Assembly (NCBI RefSeq): GCF_902706195.1 | Contig: NZ_CACSJO010000003.1 | Coordinates: 62,001-126,000, forward strand | From: Novosphingobium sp. 18050 | GTDB taxonomy: Bacteria; Pseudomonadota; Alphaproteobacteria; Sphingomonadales; Sphingomonadaceae | Length of the DNA: 64,000 bases | Direction of reading: 5' to 3' | Shown: one piece after another, positions 44,538-54,742 of the stretch | Numbering within the stretch: the first letter of the stretch is position 1 | Layout of the letters: the number at the start of each line of letters is the position of its first letter | The notes under the pieces: generated by a model | Database searches by the model: none | What the model saw: only the letters and a program-made list of their open reading frames with translations | What the model was told of the DNA's origin: nothing | Program-made: the position numbers and the translations under genes

Positions 44538-44925
44538 AGTTCAGTTCCAGATTGACCGCGTTGGGGTCGGTCAGGAAGATCTGCCGCAGGCCGACGTGCG
44601 CAAGGTCGTTGATACGGTAGTCGACCGACATTTCCTCCAGCCGCTCGCACGTCGCGGCAAAGCCTTCGCAGCGCAGGGCGACATGATGAAGGGCATTGGT
44701 CAGCGCCCCGGGGCGGTATGCCTCGAAGCGATCGCCAGCCGAAAGACGGTCGACAAGGTGGACGATCGGATGGTCGGTCGCATCGCGCATCCAGTATCCG
44801 GCGATGCCCATGCGGATCGCGGGGTTCTCGCTGCGCCGAAGGCCCAGGAGGCGCTCGTAGAAACTGGCCGTCGCCTCGAGATCGTCGGTCAGGATGTTGA
44901 CGTGGTCTATGCCACTGACCTGCAT
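44524..44925 (-). CDS. VOC-family (glyoxalase/extradiol dioxygenase-like) protein
   Basis: The 133-residue single VOC domain has an IDHVNILTDDLEATASFYERLLGL start, a YWMRDATDHPIVHLVD middle and a C-terminal DLAHVGLRQIFLTDPNAVNLELNF. His and Glu metal ligands are present in these places. Substrate unknown; the family spans glyoxalases, dioxygenases and resistance proteins. It converges with the esterase gene. Confidence 0.87.
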   Translation of the reverse strand: MQVSGIDHVNILTDDLEATASFYERLLGLRRSENPAIRMGIAGYWMRDATDHPIVHLVDRLSAGDRFEAYRPGALTNALHHVALRCEGFAATCERLEEMSVDYRINDLAHVGLRQIFLTDPNAVNLELNFSGN

Positions 44926-44994
44926 GGCGCTCTCCCCTTATCGTTACGGGCAGTCTCGCGCATGGCGGGCTTCACGGCAAGCCGCTTTGCGGCC

Positions 44995-45849
44995 TCAGCT
45001 CCTGAACACCACCGTGCGCGAACCGTTGATCAGCACCCTGTCTTCCAAGTGAAGGCGCACTGCTTCGGCCAGAACCCGGCGCTCGATGTCGCGGCCTTTG
45101 CGTACCATGTCCTCGGGCGTGTTGGCATGGGTCACGGCCTCCACGTCCTGATGGATGATCGGGCCTTCGTCGAGGTCGGCGGTGACATAGTGCGCGGTTG
45201 CACCGATCATCTTCACGCCGCGCGCATGGGCCTGGTGATAGGGCTTGGCGCCTTTGAAACCGGGCAGGAACGAGTGGTGGATGTTGATGCAACGGCCCGA
45301 AAGCCAGCCCGCCATCTCGTCCGAGAGAATCTGCATGTAGCGCGCCAGGACCACCAGTTCGGCGCGGGCATCCTCGACCAGCGCACGGACTTTGGCTTCC
45401 TGCTCGGCCTTGGCGCCCTTTTCCACCGGCAGATGATAAAAAGGAATATCACCAATCATCAGCGTGTTCACCGCATCGCGCGGGTGGTTGGAGACGATCG
45501 CCACCACCTCCATCGCGATCTCGCCGATACGCTGGCGGTAGAGCAGGTCGGCCAGGCAGTGGTCGAACTTGCTGACCATCAGCAGCACCCGGCGAGGCCG
45601 GTCGCGCCGCAGCATCGACCAGGCCATCCCATATTCGTGCGCTATGGGGCCGAAGCCTTCGCGAATTTCCTCGCGGTCGGCCACGCCTGGATCAAAGGCC
45701 ACGCGCATGAAGAACTTGTCTTCGGCGAGGTCGTTGAACTGCTGCGCCTCGATGATGTTGCAGCCCATTCGGGCAAGATAGCCCGTCACCCGCGCAACGA
45801 TGCCCGGACGGTCGGCGCACGAAAGCGCAAGGATCATCGGTTCAGGCAT
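44995..45849 (-). CDS. purU: Formyltetrahydrofolate deformylase PurU
   Basis: The 284-residue protein has an N-terminal ACT domain ([20 protein letters not shown]) and a C-terminal formyl-transferase fold with [37 protein letters not shown] (catalytic His) and [20 protein letters not shown]. It releases formate from 10-formyl-THF, balancing one-carbon pools. It starts 13 bases after the nitronate monooxygenase-like stop. Confidence 0.94.
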   Translation of the reverse strand: MPEPMILALSCADRPGIVARVTGYLARMGCNIIEAQQFNDLAEDKFFMRVAFDPGVADREEIREGFGPIAHEYGMAWSMLRRDRPRRVLLMVSKFDHCLADLLYRQRIGEIAMEVVAIVSNHPRDAVNTLMIGDIPFYHLPVEKGAKAEQEAKVRALVEDARAELVVLARYMQILSDEMAGWLSGRCINIHHSFLPGFKGAKPYHQAHARGVKMIGATAHYVTADLDEGPIIHQDVEAVTHANTPEDMVRKGRDIERRVLAEAVRLHLEDRVLINGSRTVVFRS

Positions 45850-45862
45850 CGCGCGCGTCCCT

Positions 45863-46897
45863 TCAGGCGGCGATGACGGGCGCGCCGGCGCGGTTGCCCA
45901 GCGCAGCTTCGCTCTCGGCCATGAGCGCGGCGATGATCTCGGTCACCGGCTCTTCCTTGCTGACCATGCCGACCGACTGGCCCGCCATGATCGAACCGCT
46001 CTCGATATCGCCGTCGATCGCGGCGCGGCGCAGGGCGCCGGCCCAGAAACGCTCGATCTGGAGCTGGGCTTCGAGCATGTCGACTTCGCCGGCATCGAGC
46101 AGCTTCGCCACGGCAACCTGCTTGGCGGTGAATTCCTCGGTGCCCTTGTTCTTGAGCGCGCGCACCGGGATCACCGGCAGGCGCGGATCGACCTGTACCG
46201 ACGCAACCGCCTCACGCGCGGATGCACGGAAGAAGGCCTTCTTGAAAGCCGGGTGCGCAACCGATTCGCTGGCGCAGGCGAAACGCGTGCCCAGCTGAAC
46301 GCCGGCGGCGCCCATTTCGAGGTAGCCCGCGATGGCCTCGCCCCGGCCGATGCCTCCGGCCACGAACACGAGGTGATCTGCTGCCAGCGTGGGCAGGATT
46401 TCCTGTGCGAGGACCGAGGTGGAAACCGGGCCGATGTGGCCGCCCGCTTCCGAGCCTTCGATCACCAGCGCGTCCGCGCCCGAGCGCAGCAGCTTCTTGC
46501 CCAGCGCCAGCGTGGGCGCGAAACAGATCACCTTGGCGCCGCTGTTCTTGATCGCCTCGACGCTGCCCTTTGGCGGAATTCCGCCGGCCAGCACCACATG
46601 GGTGACGCCGTGACGCGCGCAGACGTCGATCAGTTCGAACAGGTCCGGGTGCATGGTGATGAGGTTTACGCCGAAGGGCTTGGCGGTGAGCGTCTTCGTC
46701 GCGGCAATCTCGGCGTCGAGCAGCGCGGGCGTCATCGCCCCGCAGGCGATCACGCCGAAGCCGCCGGCATTGCTGATCGCCGCGACGAGATTACGCTCGG
46801 AAACCCAGGACATCGCGCCGCAGAGGATCGCAGTTTCGCTGCCGAGGAATTCACATCCGCGCGCCATCAGCGCCGAAGTCTTGGAATATGCGGTCAT
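45863..46897 (-). CDS. NAD(P)H-dependent flavin oxidoreductase / nitronate monooxygenase-like
   Basis: The 344-residue TIM-barrel FMN protein has [54 protein letters not shown] (the EGxEAGGH motif near the catalytic His) and [26 protein letters not shown]. This family oxidises nitronates or reduces quinones or enoyl substrates (FabK-like). Function cannot be narrowed. In the purU transcript on the minus strand. Confidence 0.88.
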   Translation of the reverse strand: MTAYSKTSALMARGCEFLGSETAILCGAMSWVSERNLVAAISNAGGFGVIACGAMTPALLDAEIAATKTLTAKPFGVNLITMHPDLFELIDVCARHGVTHVVLAGGIPPKGSVEAIKNSGAKVICFAPTLALGKKLLRSGADALVIEGSEAGGHIGPVSTSVLAQEILPTLAADHLVFVAGGIGRGEAIAGYLEMGAAGVQLGTRFACASESVAHPAFKKAFFRASAREAVASVQVDPRLPVIPVRALKNKGTEEFTAKQVAVAKLLDAGEVDMLEAQLQIERFWAGALRRAAIDGDIESGSIMAGQSVGMVSKEEPVTEIIAALMAESEAALGNRAGAPVIAA

Positions 46898-47040
46898 GAG
46901 TTTCCCATAGCCCGGGTTTTATACAGTGTTGCGCCATAGGATGACGAATCGCCCTGCACAAGCGGCCAGCGGCGGAACCAAGGGACGACTCGGAAGTTCC
47001 ATTGCGCCATAAACAGGAAAATTCCAGGGGCCCCTCCACC

Positions 47041-47427
47041 ATGTACCAAGACGACGAACCGCTGAACTCCTTGGGAACGCCCCGAAAGTTTGCCTCCATC
47101 AAATCGGCCATACCCGCGATGCCGCATGCGGGAGCTGCCAGTGACGGGTCGGAAGAAGACATGCTGTTCGAGGATATTCTGGACATCGAAGGCCCACTGC
47201 ACCTCGCCATGAACTCCGTCGCCGGCTTTGGCGCGCCCGCGGTCGGGCAAATCGACAAAGGCATCGGCGAACTGGCGGGCCGCATTTCCGATGCCGATTT
47301 TGCGCAGCTGCGGACCCAAGCGCAGGCGCTGAACACGGCAATCGATGCCGGGGATGCGGCGCAAGTTCGCGCCAGCCAGGCCGCGATCATCGAGACCCTT
47401 ACCTCGCTGCGCCGGGCGCTCGCATAA
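47041..47427 (+). CDS. Orphan protein of unknown function
   Basis: A 128-residue frame begins at ATG 47041 (a TTG at 47002 is also in frame). The N-terminus is polar and the C-terminal half is a regular amphipathic helix pair (PAVGQIDKGIGELAGRISDAD, LRTQAQALNTAIDAGDAAQVRASQAAIIETLTSLRRALA). Acidic composition and helix periodicity look coding, but no family is recognised. Frames on the opposite strand are also open and Arg/Gly-rich, which fits shadows. Confidence 0.55.
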   Translation: MYQDDEPLNSLGTPRKFASIKSAIPAMPHAGAASDGSEEDMLFEDILDIEGPLHLAMNSVAGFGAPAVGQIDKGIGELAGRISDADFAQLRTQAQALNTAIDAGDAAQVRASQAAIIETLTSLRRALA

Positions 47428-47772
47428 CAGATTGCCCTGCCGGGTCGTTCCGCCCTTCCCTGCCCTGCCCGGCGGCGCCTTGGCTCCCCGCCCGGCAAGT
47501 GTCTTTTCAGGATGGAAACCTTGCTTTGCCGCCACCGTTCCTGGCTGGCCAAGGAGGCTGCGCATGCTCGGGCGAGTAAACTAAAGCACCGCGCCAAATT
47601 GGTGAAATGTCAAAAGGTTCCCGCCCCGCTTATCGCTTTTGCCGATCACAGATAGAAGGTCGCATGCCTTCTCGCCTTATTCACACTCCGGTAAGAGCGG
47701 CAGCATATAGGCGGCAGCAAAGCTGACTTCATAACAACCTAAAACCATGACAACCCACGAAGGAGTCTCGCG
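47428..47772. other. 345-bp spacer upstream of catalase
   Basis: No convincing gene is seen. It should contain the catalase promoter, probably within the AT-richer 47600-47760 stretch. No OxyR-type ATAG/CTAT spaced repeat is evident by eye. AAGGAG lies before the catalase ATG. Confidence 0.45.
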
Positions 47773-49308
47773 ATGAACGGATCTAATCCCGGCGGCGGCA
47801 AGTGCCCTTACGGCCACGGCGACACCCCTCTCGCGGCGACCCCGCTGACCACCCAGTTCGGCGCCCCCGTGGTAGACGCATCCAATTCGATGACTGCCGG
47901 TCCGCGCGGCCCCCTGCTGATGCAGGACGTGTGGCTGCTGGAGAAGCTGGCCAACCTCAACCGCGAAGTCATCCCCGAGCGGCGCATGCACGCCAAGGGT
48001 TCGGGCGCGTTCGGCACGTTCACCGTCACCGGCGACGTGTCGAAGTACACCCGCGCGAAGTTCCTGGGCGAAGCAGGCAAGCAGACAGAACTGTTCGCCC
48101 GCTTCACCACCGTGGCCGGTGAGCGCGGCGCGGCCGATGCCGAGCGCGACATTCGCGGCTTCGCGGTGAAGTTCTACACCGAGGAGGGCAACTGGGACAT
48201 GGTCGGCAATAATACGCCGGTCTTCTTCGTGCGCGACCCGCGCCAGTTCGCCGATCTGAACAAGGCCGTGAAGCGCGATCCGCGCACCAACCTGCGCAGC
48301 GCCACCAACAACTGGGACTTTTGGACTCTGCTGCCCGAGGCCCTGCACCAGGTGACCTACGTCATGGGCGACCGGGGCATCCCTAAATCCTACCGACACA
48401 TGGACGGCTTCTCCAGCCACACCTACTCGTTCTATAACGAGGCGGGTGAGCGCTTCTGGGTGAAGTTCCACTTCAAGACCCAGCAGGGCCATGCTCACCT
48501 CACCGACGCCGAAGCGGCCGAAGTAGTGGCAGGCGACCGCGAATCGAACCAGCGCGACCTCTACGACGCGATCGAGCGCGGCGACTTCCCGAAGTGGAAG
48601 GTCATGGTTCAGATCATGGCCGAAGAAGAAGCGGCAACCTGCGGCTTCCACCCCTTCGACCTCACCAAGGTCTGGTCGCAGAAGCTTTACCCGCTGATCG
48701 AGGTCGGCATGATGGAACTGAACCGCAACCCGGAGAACTTCTTCGCCGATGTGGAGCAGAGCGCCTTCTCGCCTTCGAACCTCGTCCCCGGCATCGGCGT
48801 CTCGCCCGACAAGATGCTGCAGGCGCGCCTGTTCGCCTATTCGGATGCGCAGCGTTACCGCCTTGGCGTCAACCACCACCAGATCCCGGTGAACGCTGCG
48901 CGCTGCCCGGTGTTCAACAACCACCGCGACGGACAGGGCCGGGTCGACGGCAACTACGGCGGACTGCCGCACTACCACCCGAACTCGTTCAGCCAGTGGC
49001 AGGGCCAGCCGGAATTCCGCGAGCCGCCGATGAAGGTCGACGGCAATGGCGACTTCTGGAACTTCCGCGAAGACGATGACGACTACTACAGCCAGCCGCG
49101 GGCGCTGTTCCACCTGATGGACGATGCCCAAAAGCAGCGTCTGTTCGAGAACACCGCTAGGGCAATGGGTGATGCGCTGGACTTCATCAAGCAGCGCCAC
49201 ATCGACAACTGCACCCGCTGCGACCCGGCCTACGGCGCCGGTGTGGCGGCAGCCCTGGGCATGAGCGTCAATCCAGCGCTCTCGCCCCAGCCCGAACTGG
49301 CCGACTGA
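47773..49308 (+). CDS. Catalase (monofunctional heme, small-subunit clade)
   Basis: The 511-residue protein has the catalytic His73 in [14 protein letters not shown], the distal Asn in VGNNTPVFF and the proximal heme ligand Tyr356 in [14 protein letters not shown]. It converts hydrogen peroxide to water and oxygen in the cytoplasm. The length fits clade 3 catalases (about 480-510). AAGGAG precedes the ATG. Ends in a bidirectional terminator shared with lysC. The N-terminal CPYGHG motif is a common bacterial extension. Confidence 0.96.
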   Translation: MNGSNPGGGKCPYGHGDTPLAATPLTTQFGAPVVDASNSMTAGPRGPLLMQDVWLLEKLANLNREVIPERRMHAKGSGAFGTFTVTGDVSKYTRAKFLGEAGKQTELFARFTTVAGERGAADAERDIRGFAVKFYTEEGNWDMVGNNTPVFFVRDPRQFADLNKAVKRDPRTNLRSATNNWDFWTLLPEALHQVTYVMGDRGIPKSYRHMDGFSSHTYSFYNEAGERFWVKFHFKTQQGHAHLTDAEAAEVVAGDRESNQRDLYDAIERGDFPKWKVMVQIMAEEEAATCGFHPFDLTKVWSQKLYPLIEVGMMELNRNPENFFADVEQSAFSPSNLVPGIGVSPDKMLQARLFAYSDAQRYRLGVNHHQIPVNAARCPVFNNHRDGQGRVDGNYGGLPHYHPNSFSQWQGQPEFREPPMKVDGNGDFWNFREDDDDYYSQPRALFHLMDDAQKQRLFENTARAMGDALDFIKQRHIDNCTRCDPAYGAGVAAALGMSVNPALSPQPELAD

Positions 49309-49365
49309 GGCCAAACCGGCTCCCTCGGTCCCGCCGCTTCCCCCCTCCGGCGGCGGGGCCAACGG

Positions 49366-49403
49366 AAAAGCCCCATGTGCGAGAGATCGCGCATGGGGCT
49401 TTT
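49366..49403 (+). terminator. Bidirectional terminator between catalase and lysC
   Basis: AAAAGCCCCATGTGCG and CGCGCATGGGGCTTTT form a 16-base stem with one T-G wobble around a 6-base loop, with A/T runs at both ends. It serves catalase (plus) and lysC (minus). Confidence 0.9.
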
Positions 49404-49448
49404 TAGTATCCGTGCCGTCATCCCGCCGCAGGGCGGGACGACAGGTTT

Positions 49449-50708
49449 TTACGCCGCCGCGTCGAGCCCGTAAGCGGTGTGCAGCACGCGCACGGCCAGT
49501 TCGGTTTCGTCGGTGTCGATCAGGACCGACACCTTGATCTCGCTGGTGGAGATCGCGATGATGTTGATGCCGCGGTCGGCCAACGTCTTGAACATCGTGC
49601 TGGCAACGCCTGCATGGCTGCGCATGCCGACACCGACGACGCTGATCTTCGCGACGTTGCCGTCGGCGATCAGGCGGTAGTAACCGATCGAATCCTTGCG
49701 CTCTTCCAGCATCGCCTGCGCGCGGGCCAGGTCGGACTGCGGCACCGTGAAGGTGACGTCGGTCTCGCCCTTATCCTTGGCGACATTCTGGATAATCATG
49801 TCGACGTTGATGTTCGATTCCGCAAGCGGAGCGAAGATCGAAGCCACCGCGCCGGGACGATCCGGCACGCGGGTAAGAGTGAGCTTCGCCTCGTTCTTGT
49901 CGGCGGCGATACCGGTGATCAGCTGGCGTTCCATGTCGCTTCCTTCAAGTTCCTCGTCGCTGACGATCAGGGTGCCGGGGATGGTGTCGGCGGCAGGAGC
50001 ACTCTCGTCGATGAACGAGGACAGCACCTGAACGCGCACGTTTTCCTTCATGGCAAGGCTGACCGAGCGGGTCTGCAATACCTTCGAGCCGACCGATGCC
50101 AGTTCGAGCATTTCCTCATACGTCACCAGTGGCAGCTTGCGTGCCTTGGCGACGATGCGCGGGTCGGTGGTGTAGACGCCGTCGACATCGGTGTAGATGT
50201 CGCAGCGGTCGGCCTTGACCGCCGCTGCCACCGCCACTGCCGACGTGTCGGAGCCGCCGCGGCCCAGCGTGGTCACGCGGCCTTCGGGCGACACGCCCTG
50301 GAAGCCGGGGATCACGGCGATCTCGCCCGCTACCATCGAGGCGATCAGGGCGTCCGCATCGATATCCTCAATGCGGGCCTTGGCATGGGCGTCGTCGGTC
50401 TTGATCGGCACCTGCCAGCCCTGCCACGAGCGCGCCTTGCAGCCGATTGCCTGCAGCGTAAGCGCCAACAGGCCGGACGTGACCTGCTCGCCCGAGGCGA
50501 CGACAACGTCGTATTCGGCGGGATCGTAGAGGGCATTCGCCTCGCGGCAGAAGTTGACGAGGCGGTCGGTCTCGCCAGACATGGCCGAAACCACGACGGC
50601 AACCTCGTGCCCTGCTTCCTGCTGGCGTTTGACGATACCCGCCACGCGCCGGATGCGCTCGGATCCGGCCATCGAAGTGCCGCCGAATTTCATCACGATA
50701 CGTGCCAA
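49449..50708 (-). CDS. lysC: Aspartate kinase
   Basis: The 419-residue enzyme has the kinase start KFGGTSMAGSERI, TTLGRGGSDTSAVAVA (substrate site), YTDVDGVYTTDP and two C-terminal ACT domains (ANKNEAKLTLTRVPDRPGAVAS-like stretch and VVGVGMRSHAGVASTMFKTL). It phosphorylates aspartate, the first step to lysine, threonine and methionine. The length matches single-chain bacterial LysC. It is divergent from ubiG, a frequent alphaproteobacterial arrangement. Confidence 0.95.
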   Translation of the reverse strand: MARIVMKFGGTSMAGSERIRRVAGIVKRQQEAGHEVAVVVSAMSGETDRLVNFCREANALYDPAEYDVVVASGEQVTSGLLALTLQAIGCKARSWQGWQVPIKTDDAHAKARIEDIDADALIASMVAGEIAVIPGFQGVSPEGRVTTLGRGGSDTSAVAVAAAVKADRCDIYTDVDGVYTTDPRIVAKARKLPLVTYEEMLELASVGSKVLQTRSVSLAMKENVRVQVLSSFIDESAPAADTIPGTLIVSDEELEGSDMERQLITGIAADKNEAKLTLTRVPDRPGAVASIFAPLAESNINVDMIIQNVAKDKGETDVTFTVPQSDLARAQAMLEERKDSIGYYRLIADGNVAKISVVGVGMRSHAGVASTMFKTLADRGINIIAISTSEIKVSVLIDTDETELAVRVLHTAYGLDAAA

Positions 50709-50802
50709 GGCGCCAGTGCCTCCCTATTGTGAGTGGTTGCGATTATGTCCGCATGACGCGGACAATGTGGATAACAGTCGGGCGCGCTGTTAGGAGGGAC
50801 TC

Positions 50803-51552
50803 ATGGACAATGCAACTGCAACAAGCACCCTCCCGCACGCAACAATCGATCCGAAGGAAGCCGCGCACTTCGGTGCACTGGCGGCCGAGTGGTGGGATCC
50901 GAAGGGTTCCTCGGCCATGCTTCACCGGCTGAACCCGGTGCGACTGGCCTTCGTGCGTGAGGCCATCGACGCACATTTCCGCGGCGATTCGCGCAGCGTT
51001 CGCCCGCTTTCCGGCAAGCGCGCGCTCGATGCCGGCTGCGGCGCTGGCCTGCTGTGCGAGCCGCTGGCCCGCATGGGCGCATCCGTTACCGGCGTGGATG
51101 CTGCGCCTGAAAACATCGCCGCCGCCAGCGCTCATGCCGAAGCCATGGGTCTCGCCATCGACTACCGCGCGGGAGAGCTGGGCTCGCTGGGACTGACCGG
51201 CTTCGACCTCATCTGTTCGCTGGAAGTGATCGAGCATGTCACCGACAAAGCCCTGTTCCTGGGCCAACTCGCCTCGGCGCTCGCACCTGACGGGCTGATG
51301 ATCCTCTCCTGCCCCAACCGCACCGTGCCCTCGCGCCTGCTGCTGGTCGAAGCGGCAGAGCGCCTCGGGCAAGTCCCGCGCGGCACCCATGACTGGAGCC
51401 AGTTCCCCACACCCGAGGAACTACGTGATCTGGCGCAAGGTGCCGGTCTGGTGCTGGGCGAACCACGCGGGATCGCATGGTCGCCGCTCAAAGGCCTTCA
51501 CTTGTCGGAAGACCTCTCGCTCAACTATATCGTGACGGCACGGCTGGCCTAA
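50803..51552 (+). CDS. ubiG: Ubiquinone biosynthesis O-methyltransferase UbiG
   Basis: The 249-residue SAM methyltransferase has AAEWWDPKGSSAMLHRLNPVR near the N-terminus, motif I ALDAGCGAGLLCEPLA, motif II-like DLICSLEVIEHV and the PRGTHDWSQFPTPEELRDL end. It does two O-methylations in ubiquinone synthesis. AGGAGGG is 9 bases before the ATG. Its stop overlaps the stop of the convergent NadR-like kinase gene. Confidence 0.95.
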   Translation: MDNATATSTLPHATIDPKEAAHFGALAAEWWDPKGSSAMLHRLNPVRLAFVREAIDAHFRGDSRSVRPLSGKRALDAGCGAGLLCEPLARMGASVTGVDAAPENIAAASAHAEAMGLAIDYRAGELGSLGLTGFDLICSLEVIEHVTDKALFLGQLASALAPDGLMILSCPNRTVPSRLLLVEAAERLGQVPRGTHDWSQFPTPEELRDLAQGAGLVLGEPRGIAWSPLKGLHLSEDLSLNYIVTARLA

Positions 51553-52082
51553 CCCGCAGCCGCTAGTTCCTCGATGGCCTGCTTCGCCAGCAGCACGCGC
51601 TCTTCCCAGGAACCGGAAATGCGCTTGTAGGGGACGCCGGTGCGCACCAGCAGCTCCTCGGCCAGTCCGGCGAAGCGGGCCCGCGCATCGTCCTCGCCGA
51701 AGAAGCGGGTGCCGTCTTCGCGCCAGGGCACGTCGGGCTCGAACAGCAGGTAGAGGTCCGCCTTGGGGTAGGCGAGCAGCTGCTCGGGCACTTCGTCGAA
51801 AAGCATCTGGGCCCAGGCGGCGGTCATCAGCTGGTCGGTGTCGAACAACAGCACCGGCGGCGCGGCTTCCAGCGCATGGCGGTTCATCCGCGCCTGCCCC
51901 TGGGCGATGACCAGCAGGTCCGCCATGGTCAGGTCGATACCGTGTTCCTCGCAGTAGAGGCGGCCATATTCGGGCACGTAGGGCCAGCCGCGGGTAACCA
52001 GAAGCCGTTCGCACAGCACCGACTTGCCGGTGCTTTCCGCACCGTGAAAGCACACCGTCTTGGTGGAGGTTACCGGCGTCAT
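51549..52082 (-). CDS. NadR-like P-loop kinase (AAA_28)
   Basis: The 177-residue protein has a P-loop GAESTGKSVLCERL near the N-terminus, a RGWPYVPEYGRLYCEE stretch and LLFDTDQLMTAAWAQMLF, PKADLYLLFEPDVPWREDGTR, which match the ribosylnicotinamide kinase part of NadR. Its ATG overlaps the pnuC stop by four bases (ATGA), so the transporter and kinase are coupled. Inferred role: trap imported nicotinamide riboside as NMN. No adenylyltransferase or HTH domain is present. Confidence 0.84.
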   Translation of the reverse strand: MTPVTSTKTVCFHGAESTGKSVLCERLLVTRGWPYVPEYGRLYCEEHGIDLTMADLLVIAQGQARMNRHALEAAPPVLLFDTDQLMTAAWAQMLFDEVPEQLLAYPKADLYLLFEPDVPWREDGTRFFGEDDARARFAGLAEELLVRTGVPYKRISGSWEERVLLAKQAIEELAAAG

Positions 52083-52642
52083 GCCTGCTTCCTGTACGCG
52101 GCGATCCATTCACGAAGACCCAGGACCGACATCGCGAGGAACACTACGTAAAGCCCGGCCGTGGGCCACAGGCCCTTGGTCACGTAGACCGCGACGGAGG
52201 CGACATCGATCGCGATCCACAGCACCCAATTCTCTATCCGGCGGAACGCCAGCAGAATCTGCGCGGCGATGCTGGCACCCGCAATCGCGGCGTCGGCATA
52301 GGGCAGCGAGGCGTCGGTGAAGCGGTGCATGACCCAGCCCAGGTTCAGCGCCAGCGCCGCCGTGGCAGTGAGCCAGATCACGCGGCTGAAATTGCCCAGC
52401 CAGCGCACCGGCACCTGGCTATCGCCGTGGCCGGCGCGGACCCAGAGCACCCAGCCCCAGGCCTGAGCGAAAAAGAAGAACAGCTGCAGGCCCGATTCGC
52501 CGTAGAGCCGCGCCTCGAAGAAGACGACGGCGTAAAGCGCCACCATCGCCATGCCGAACGGGTAGTTCCACACGCTGCGCCGCACCAGCAGCGCGATATT
52601 CGCAAGGCCAAGCGCGGCTGCGGTCCATTCAACCGGGTTCAT
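52079..52642 (-). CDS. pnuC: Nicotinamide riboside transporter PnuC
   Basis: The 187-residue protein has about seven membrane segments, with WNYPFGMAMVALYAVVFFEARLYGESGLQ and FRRIENWVLWIAIDVASVAVYVTKG, the signature segments of PnuC. It facilitates nicotinamide riboside uptake in the inner membrane. The kinase gene overlaps its end. The pair gives salvage NAD beside the de novo nadA elsewhere in the window. No riboswitch visible upstream. Confidence 0.93.
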   Translation of the reverse strand: MNPVEWTAAALGLANIALLVRRSVWNYPFGMAMVALYAVVFFEARLYGESGLQLFFFFAQAWGWVLWVRAGHGDSQVPVRWLGNFSRVIWLTATAALALNLGWVMHRFTDASLPYADAAIAGASIAAQILLAFRRIENWVLWIAIDVASVAVYVTKGLWPTAGLYVVFLAMSVLGLREWIAAYRKQA

Positions 52643-52651
52643 GGCTTTCGC

Positions 52652-52999
52652 TCAGCCGAACGCCGCCGCCCATTCCGGCTCCTTGAAGCCGACGAGAATG
52701 CCGCCCGGATGGGTAACCACGGGGCGCTTGATCGTGCTGGGATTTGCAGCCATCAGCGCGATAGCCTTTGCTGCATCGAGGTCTGCCTTGTCCGCATCGG
52801 GCAGCTTGCGGAAGGTGGTGCCGGCGCGGTTAAGCACTTTGTCCAGCCCGGCCGCATCTATCCACGCCGCCAGTTTCTCAGGGTCAGCGCCTTCCTTCTT
52901 GTAGTCGTGGAAGGTGAAGGCGATGCCCTTTGCATCGAGCCAGGTGCGCGCTTTTTTGACTGTGTCGCAGTTGGGGATACCGTAGAACTCGATCGACAT
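52652..52999 (-). CDS. ArsC/Spx-family (YffB-like) thioredoxin-fold protein
   Basis: The 115-residue protein has EFYGIPNCDTVKKARTWLD (a single Cys in the active motif), FHDYKKEGADPEKLAAWI, LNRAGTTFRKLPD and IKRPVVTHPGGILVGF. This matches the ArsC/Spx family, YffB branch, of unsettled function with a glutathione-related role. Start ATG at 52999; upstream open frame is non-coding in appearance. Sits 9 bases upstream of pnuC and probably cotranscribed. Confidence 0.87.
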   Translation of the reverse strand: MSIEFYGIPNCDTVKKARTWLDAKGIAFTFHDYKKEGADPEKLAAWIDAAGLDKVLNRAGTTFRKLPDADKADLDAAKAIALMAANPSTIKRPVVTHPGGILVGFKEPEWAAAFG

Positions 53000-53133
53000 G
53001 AGGTGGCGTGCCTTTTCGCGTATCGTGCTGGTTTGCGAGCACAATTCACGAAGCGCCCGCCTGATCGGATACGGCGATACACCAAGGATGCGCGGTTGGG
53101 TATGGTGAAGAGCGGGCAACCCTTCGCCCACGC

Positions 53134-53454
53134 TCAGGGCTGCTGCACCCCGTCGATTGCGAAGCGGTGCACGCGCGGCGAGGGGCAGGCATAGAGGGTA
53201 TACCGCTCATAATATTCATCGCGGCCGCGCAGCTGGACGATCATATGCTCGGCATTGTGGGACCATGCCCTCGCGGAGGCCTCATCCTCCCACTCCGACA
53301 TCGAAAGCACTTCGCCGTCGTCCCCCGTGTAGCTTTTGAACATAAGAAAGCCCGGTTGCTCCCGGGCCAGTGCCTCCATGGCGAAAGAGTCGTTGATATA
53401 AGCGTCGGCATCGATATCGGCGCGCTTGTGATTGCGGAAAACGACCAAGAACAT
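53134..53454 (-). CDS. ABM-domain (antibiotic biosynthesis monooxygenase-like) protein
   Basis: The 106-residue ferredoxin-like ABM domain has MFLVVFRNHKRADIDADAYIND, FKSYTGDDGEVLSMSEWEDEASARAWSHNAEH and a C-terminal strand. Members include heme-degrading and quinol monooxygenases; the substrate is unknown. AGAGAA precedes the ATG at 53454. It is upstream of the ArsC-like gene on the minus strand and divergent from aroC. Confidence 0.85.
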   Translation of the reverse strand: MFLVVFRNHKRADIDADAYINDSFAMEALAREQPGFLMFKSYTGDDGEVLSMSEWEDEASARAWSHNAEHMIVQLRGRDEYYERYTLYACPSPRVHRFAIDGVQQP

Positions 53455-53662
53455 GGTTCTCTTCTGCAAAGATGCAAAGCGCTTAACAAGAGGGTAATAC
53501 GTTCAATCCGAGCGCAAAGTGCCCCTTAATGGGAACGGTTACATCCATAGCGAGAGGAACTACGCTCCCCGGCCCGCGATGTGTGTACCAGGCACGTTTC
53601 AAACATACTTCCGGCAGCGCTCCACTGGACAAACCGCACATTTGCCGACAAGGCCCAACGCC

Positions 53663-54742
53663 ATGAGCGTGAACAGCTTCGGCCGCCTTTTCCGTTTCAC
53701 CACCTGGGGCGAAAGCCACGGGCCTGCCATCGGCGCCGTCGTCGACGGGTGCCCGCCGGGCCTCGCCATCGACGAGAGTGTGATCCAGCCCTTCCTCGAC
53801 GCACGCCGTCCGGGGCAGTCGAAGTATACCACCCAGCGCCAGGAACCCGACCAGGTGCGCATCCTCTCGGGTGTATTCGAGGGCCGGACCACCGGCACTC
53901 CGATCAGCCTGATGATCGACAACGTGGATCAGCGCTCCAAGGACTATTCCGAGGTCGCGCAGGCCTATCGCCCCGGCCATGCCGACTACGCCTACGACGC
54001 CAAGTACGGTTTCCGCGATTATCGCGGCGGCGGACGTTCCTCGGCGCGCGAGACTGCAAGCCGGGTGGCGGCAGGCGCGGTGGCACGGTTGGTGATCCCC
54101 GAGGTCAAGATCCTCGCCTACGTCTCCGAGATCGGCGGCGACATGATCGATCCGGGCAATTTCGACGAGCACGAGATCACCGAAAACCCCTTCTTCTGCC
54201 CCGATGCGGCAGCGGCGAAGCGCTGGGAAGCAATCGTCGACGATGCCCGCAAAAGCGGTTCGTCCGTGGGCGCGGTGGTAGAATGCTATGCCAGCGGCGT
54301 GCCCGCCGGGTGGGGCGCACCGCTCTACGGCAAGCTCGACGCGGACCTTGCGGCGGCGATGATGGGCATCAATGCGGTCAAGGGCTTCGAGATTGGTGAC
54401 GGCTTTGCCGCCGCCCGCCTCTCAGGCGAGCAGAACGCCGATCCGATGCGCCCGAACCCAACCGGCCCCGACGGCGCGCCTGAATTCTTGGCGAATCACG
54501 CTGGCGGCATTGCCGGCGGCATCTCCACCGGCCAGCCGGTGACCTGCCGCGTCGCCTTCAAGCCCACCAGTTCGATCCTGACCCCGCAGCAGACCATCAC
54601 CCGCGGCGGTGAGGCGACGGAAATGTTCACGAAGGGCCGCCACGACCCGTGCGTCGGCATTCGCGGAGTGCCCGTCGTCGAGGCGATGATGGCGCTGGTG
54701 CTGGCCGACCACAAGCTGCTCCACCGGGGCCAGTGCGGCTGA
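53663..54742 (+). CDS. aroC: Chorismate synthase
   Basis: The 359-residue enzyme makes chorismate from EPSP with reduced FMN. It has [53 protein letters not shown] and the C-terminal [19 protein letters not shown], all AroC signatures. ATG at 53663 gives the canonical [10 protein letters not shown] start; the frame is open 48 codons earlier without a ribosome site. Length normal. Confidence 0.96.
   Translation: MSVNSFGRLFRFTTWGESHGPAIGAVVDGCPPGLAIDESVIQPFLDARRPGQSKYTTQRQEPDQVRILSGVFEGRTTGTPISLMIDNVDQRSKDYSEVAQAYRPGHADYAYDAKYGFRDYRGGGRSSARETASRVAAGAVARLVIPEVKILAYVSEIGGDMIDPGNFDEHEITENPFFCPDAAAAKRWEAIVDDARKSGSSVGAVVECYASGVPAGWGAPLYGKLDADLAAAMMGINAVKGFEIGDGFAAARLSGEQNADPMRPNPTGPDGAPEFLANHAGGIAGGISTGQPVTCRVAFKPTSSILTPQQTITRGGEATEMFTKGRHDPCVGIRGVPVVEAMMALVLADHKLLHRGQCG

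Noticed and set aside
47677..49362. Minus-strand frame opposite catalase (561 codons)
   Set aside because: Shadow frame; catalase has all heme and active-site residues on the plus strand.
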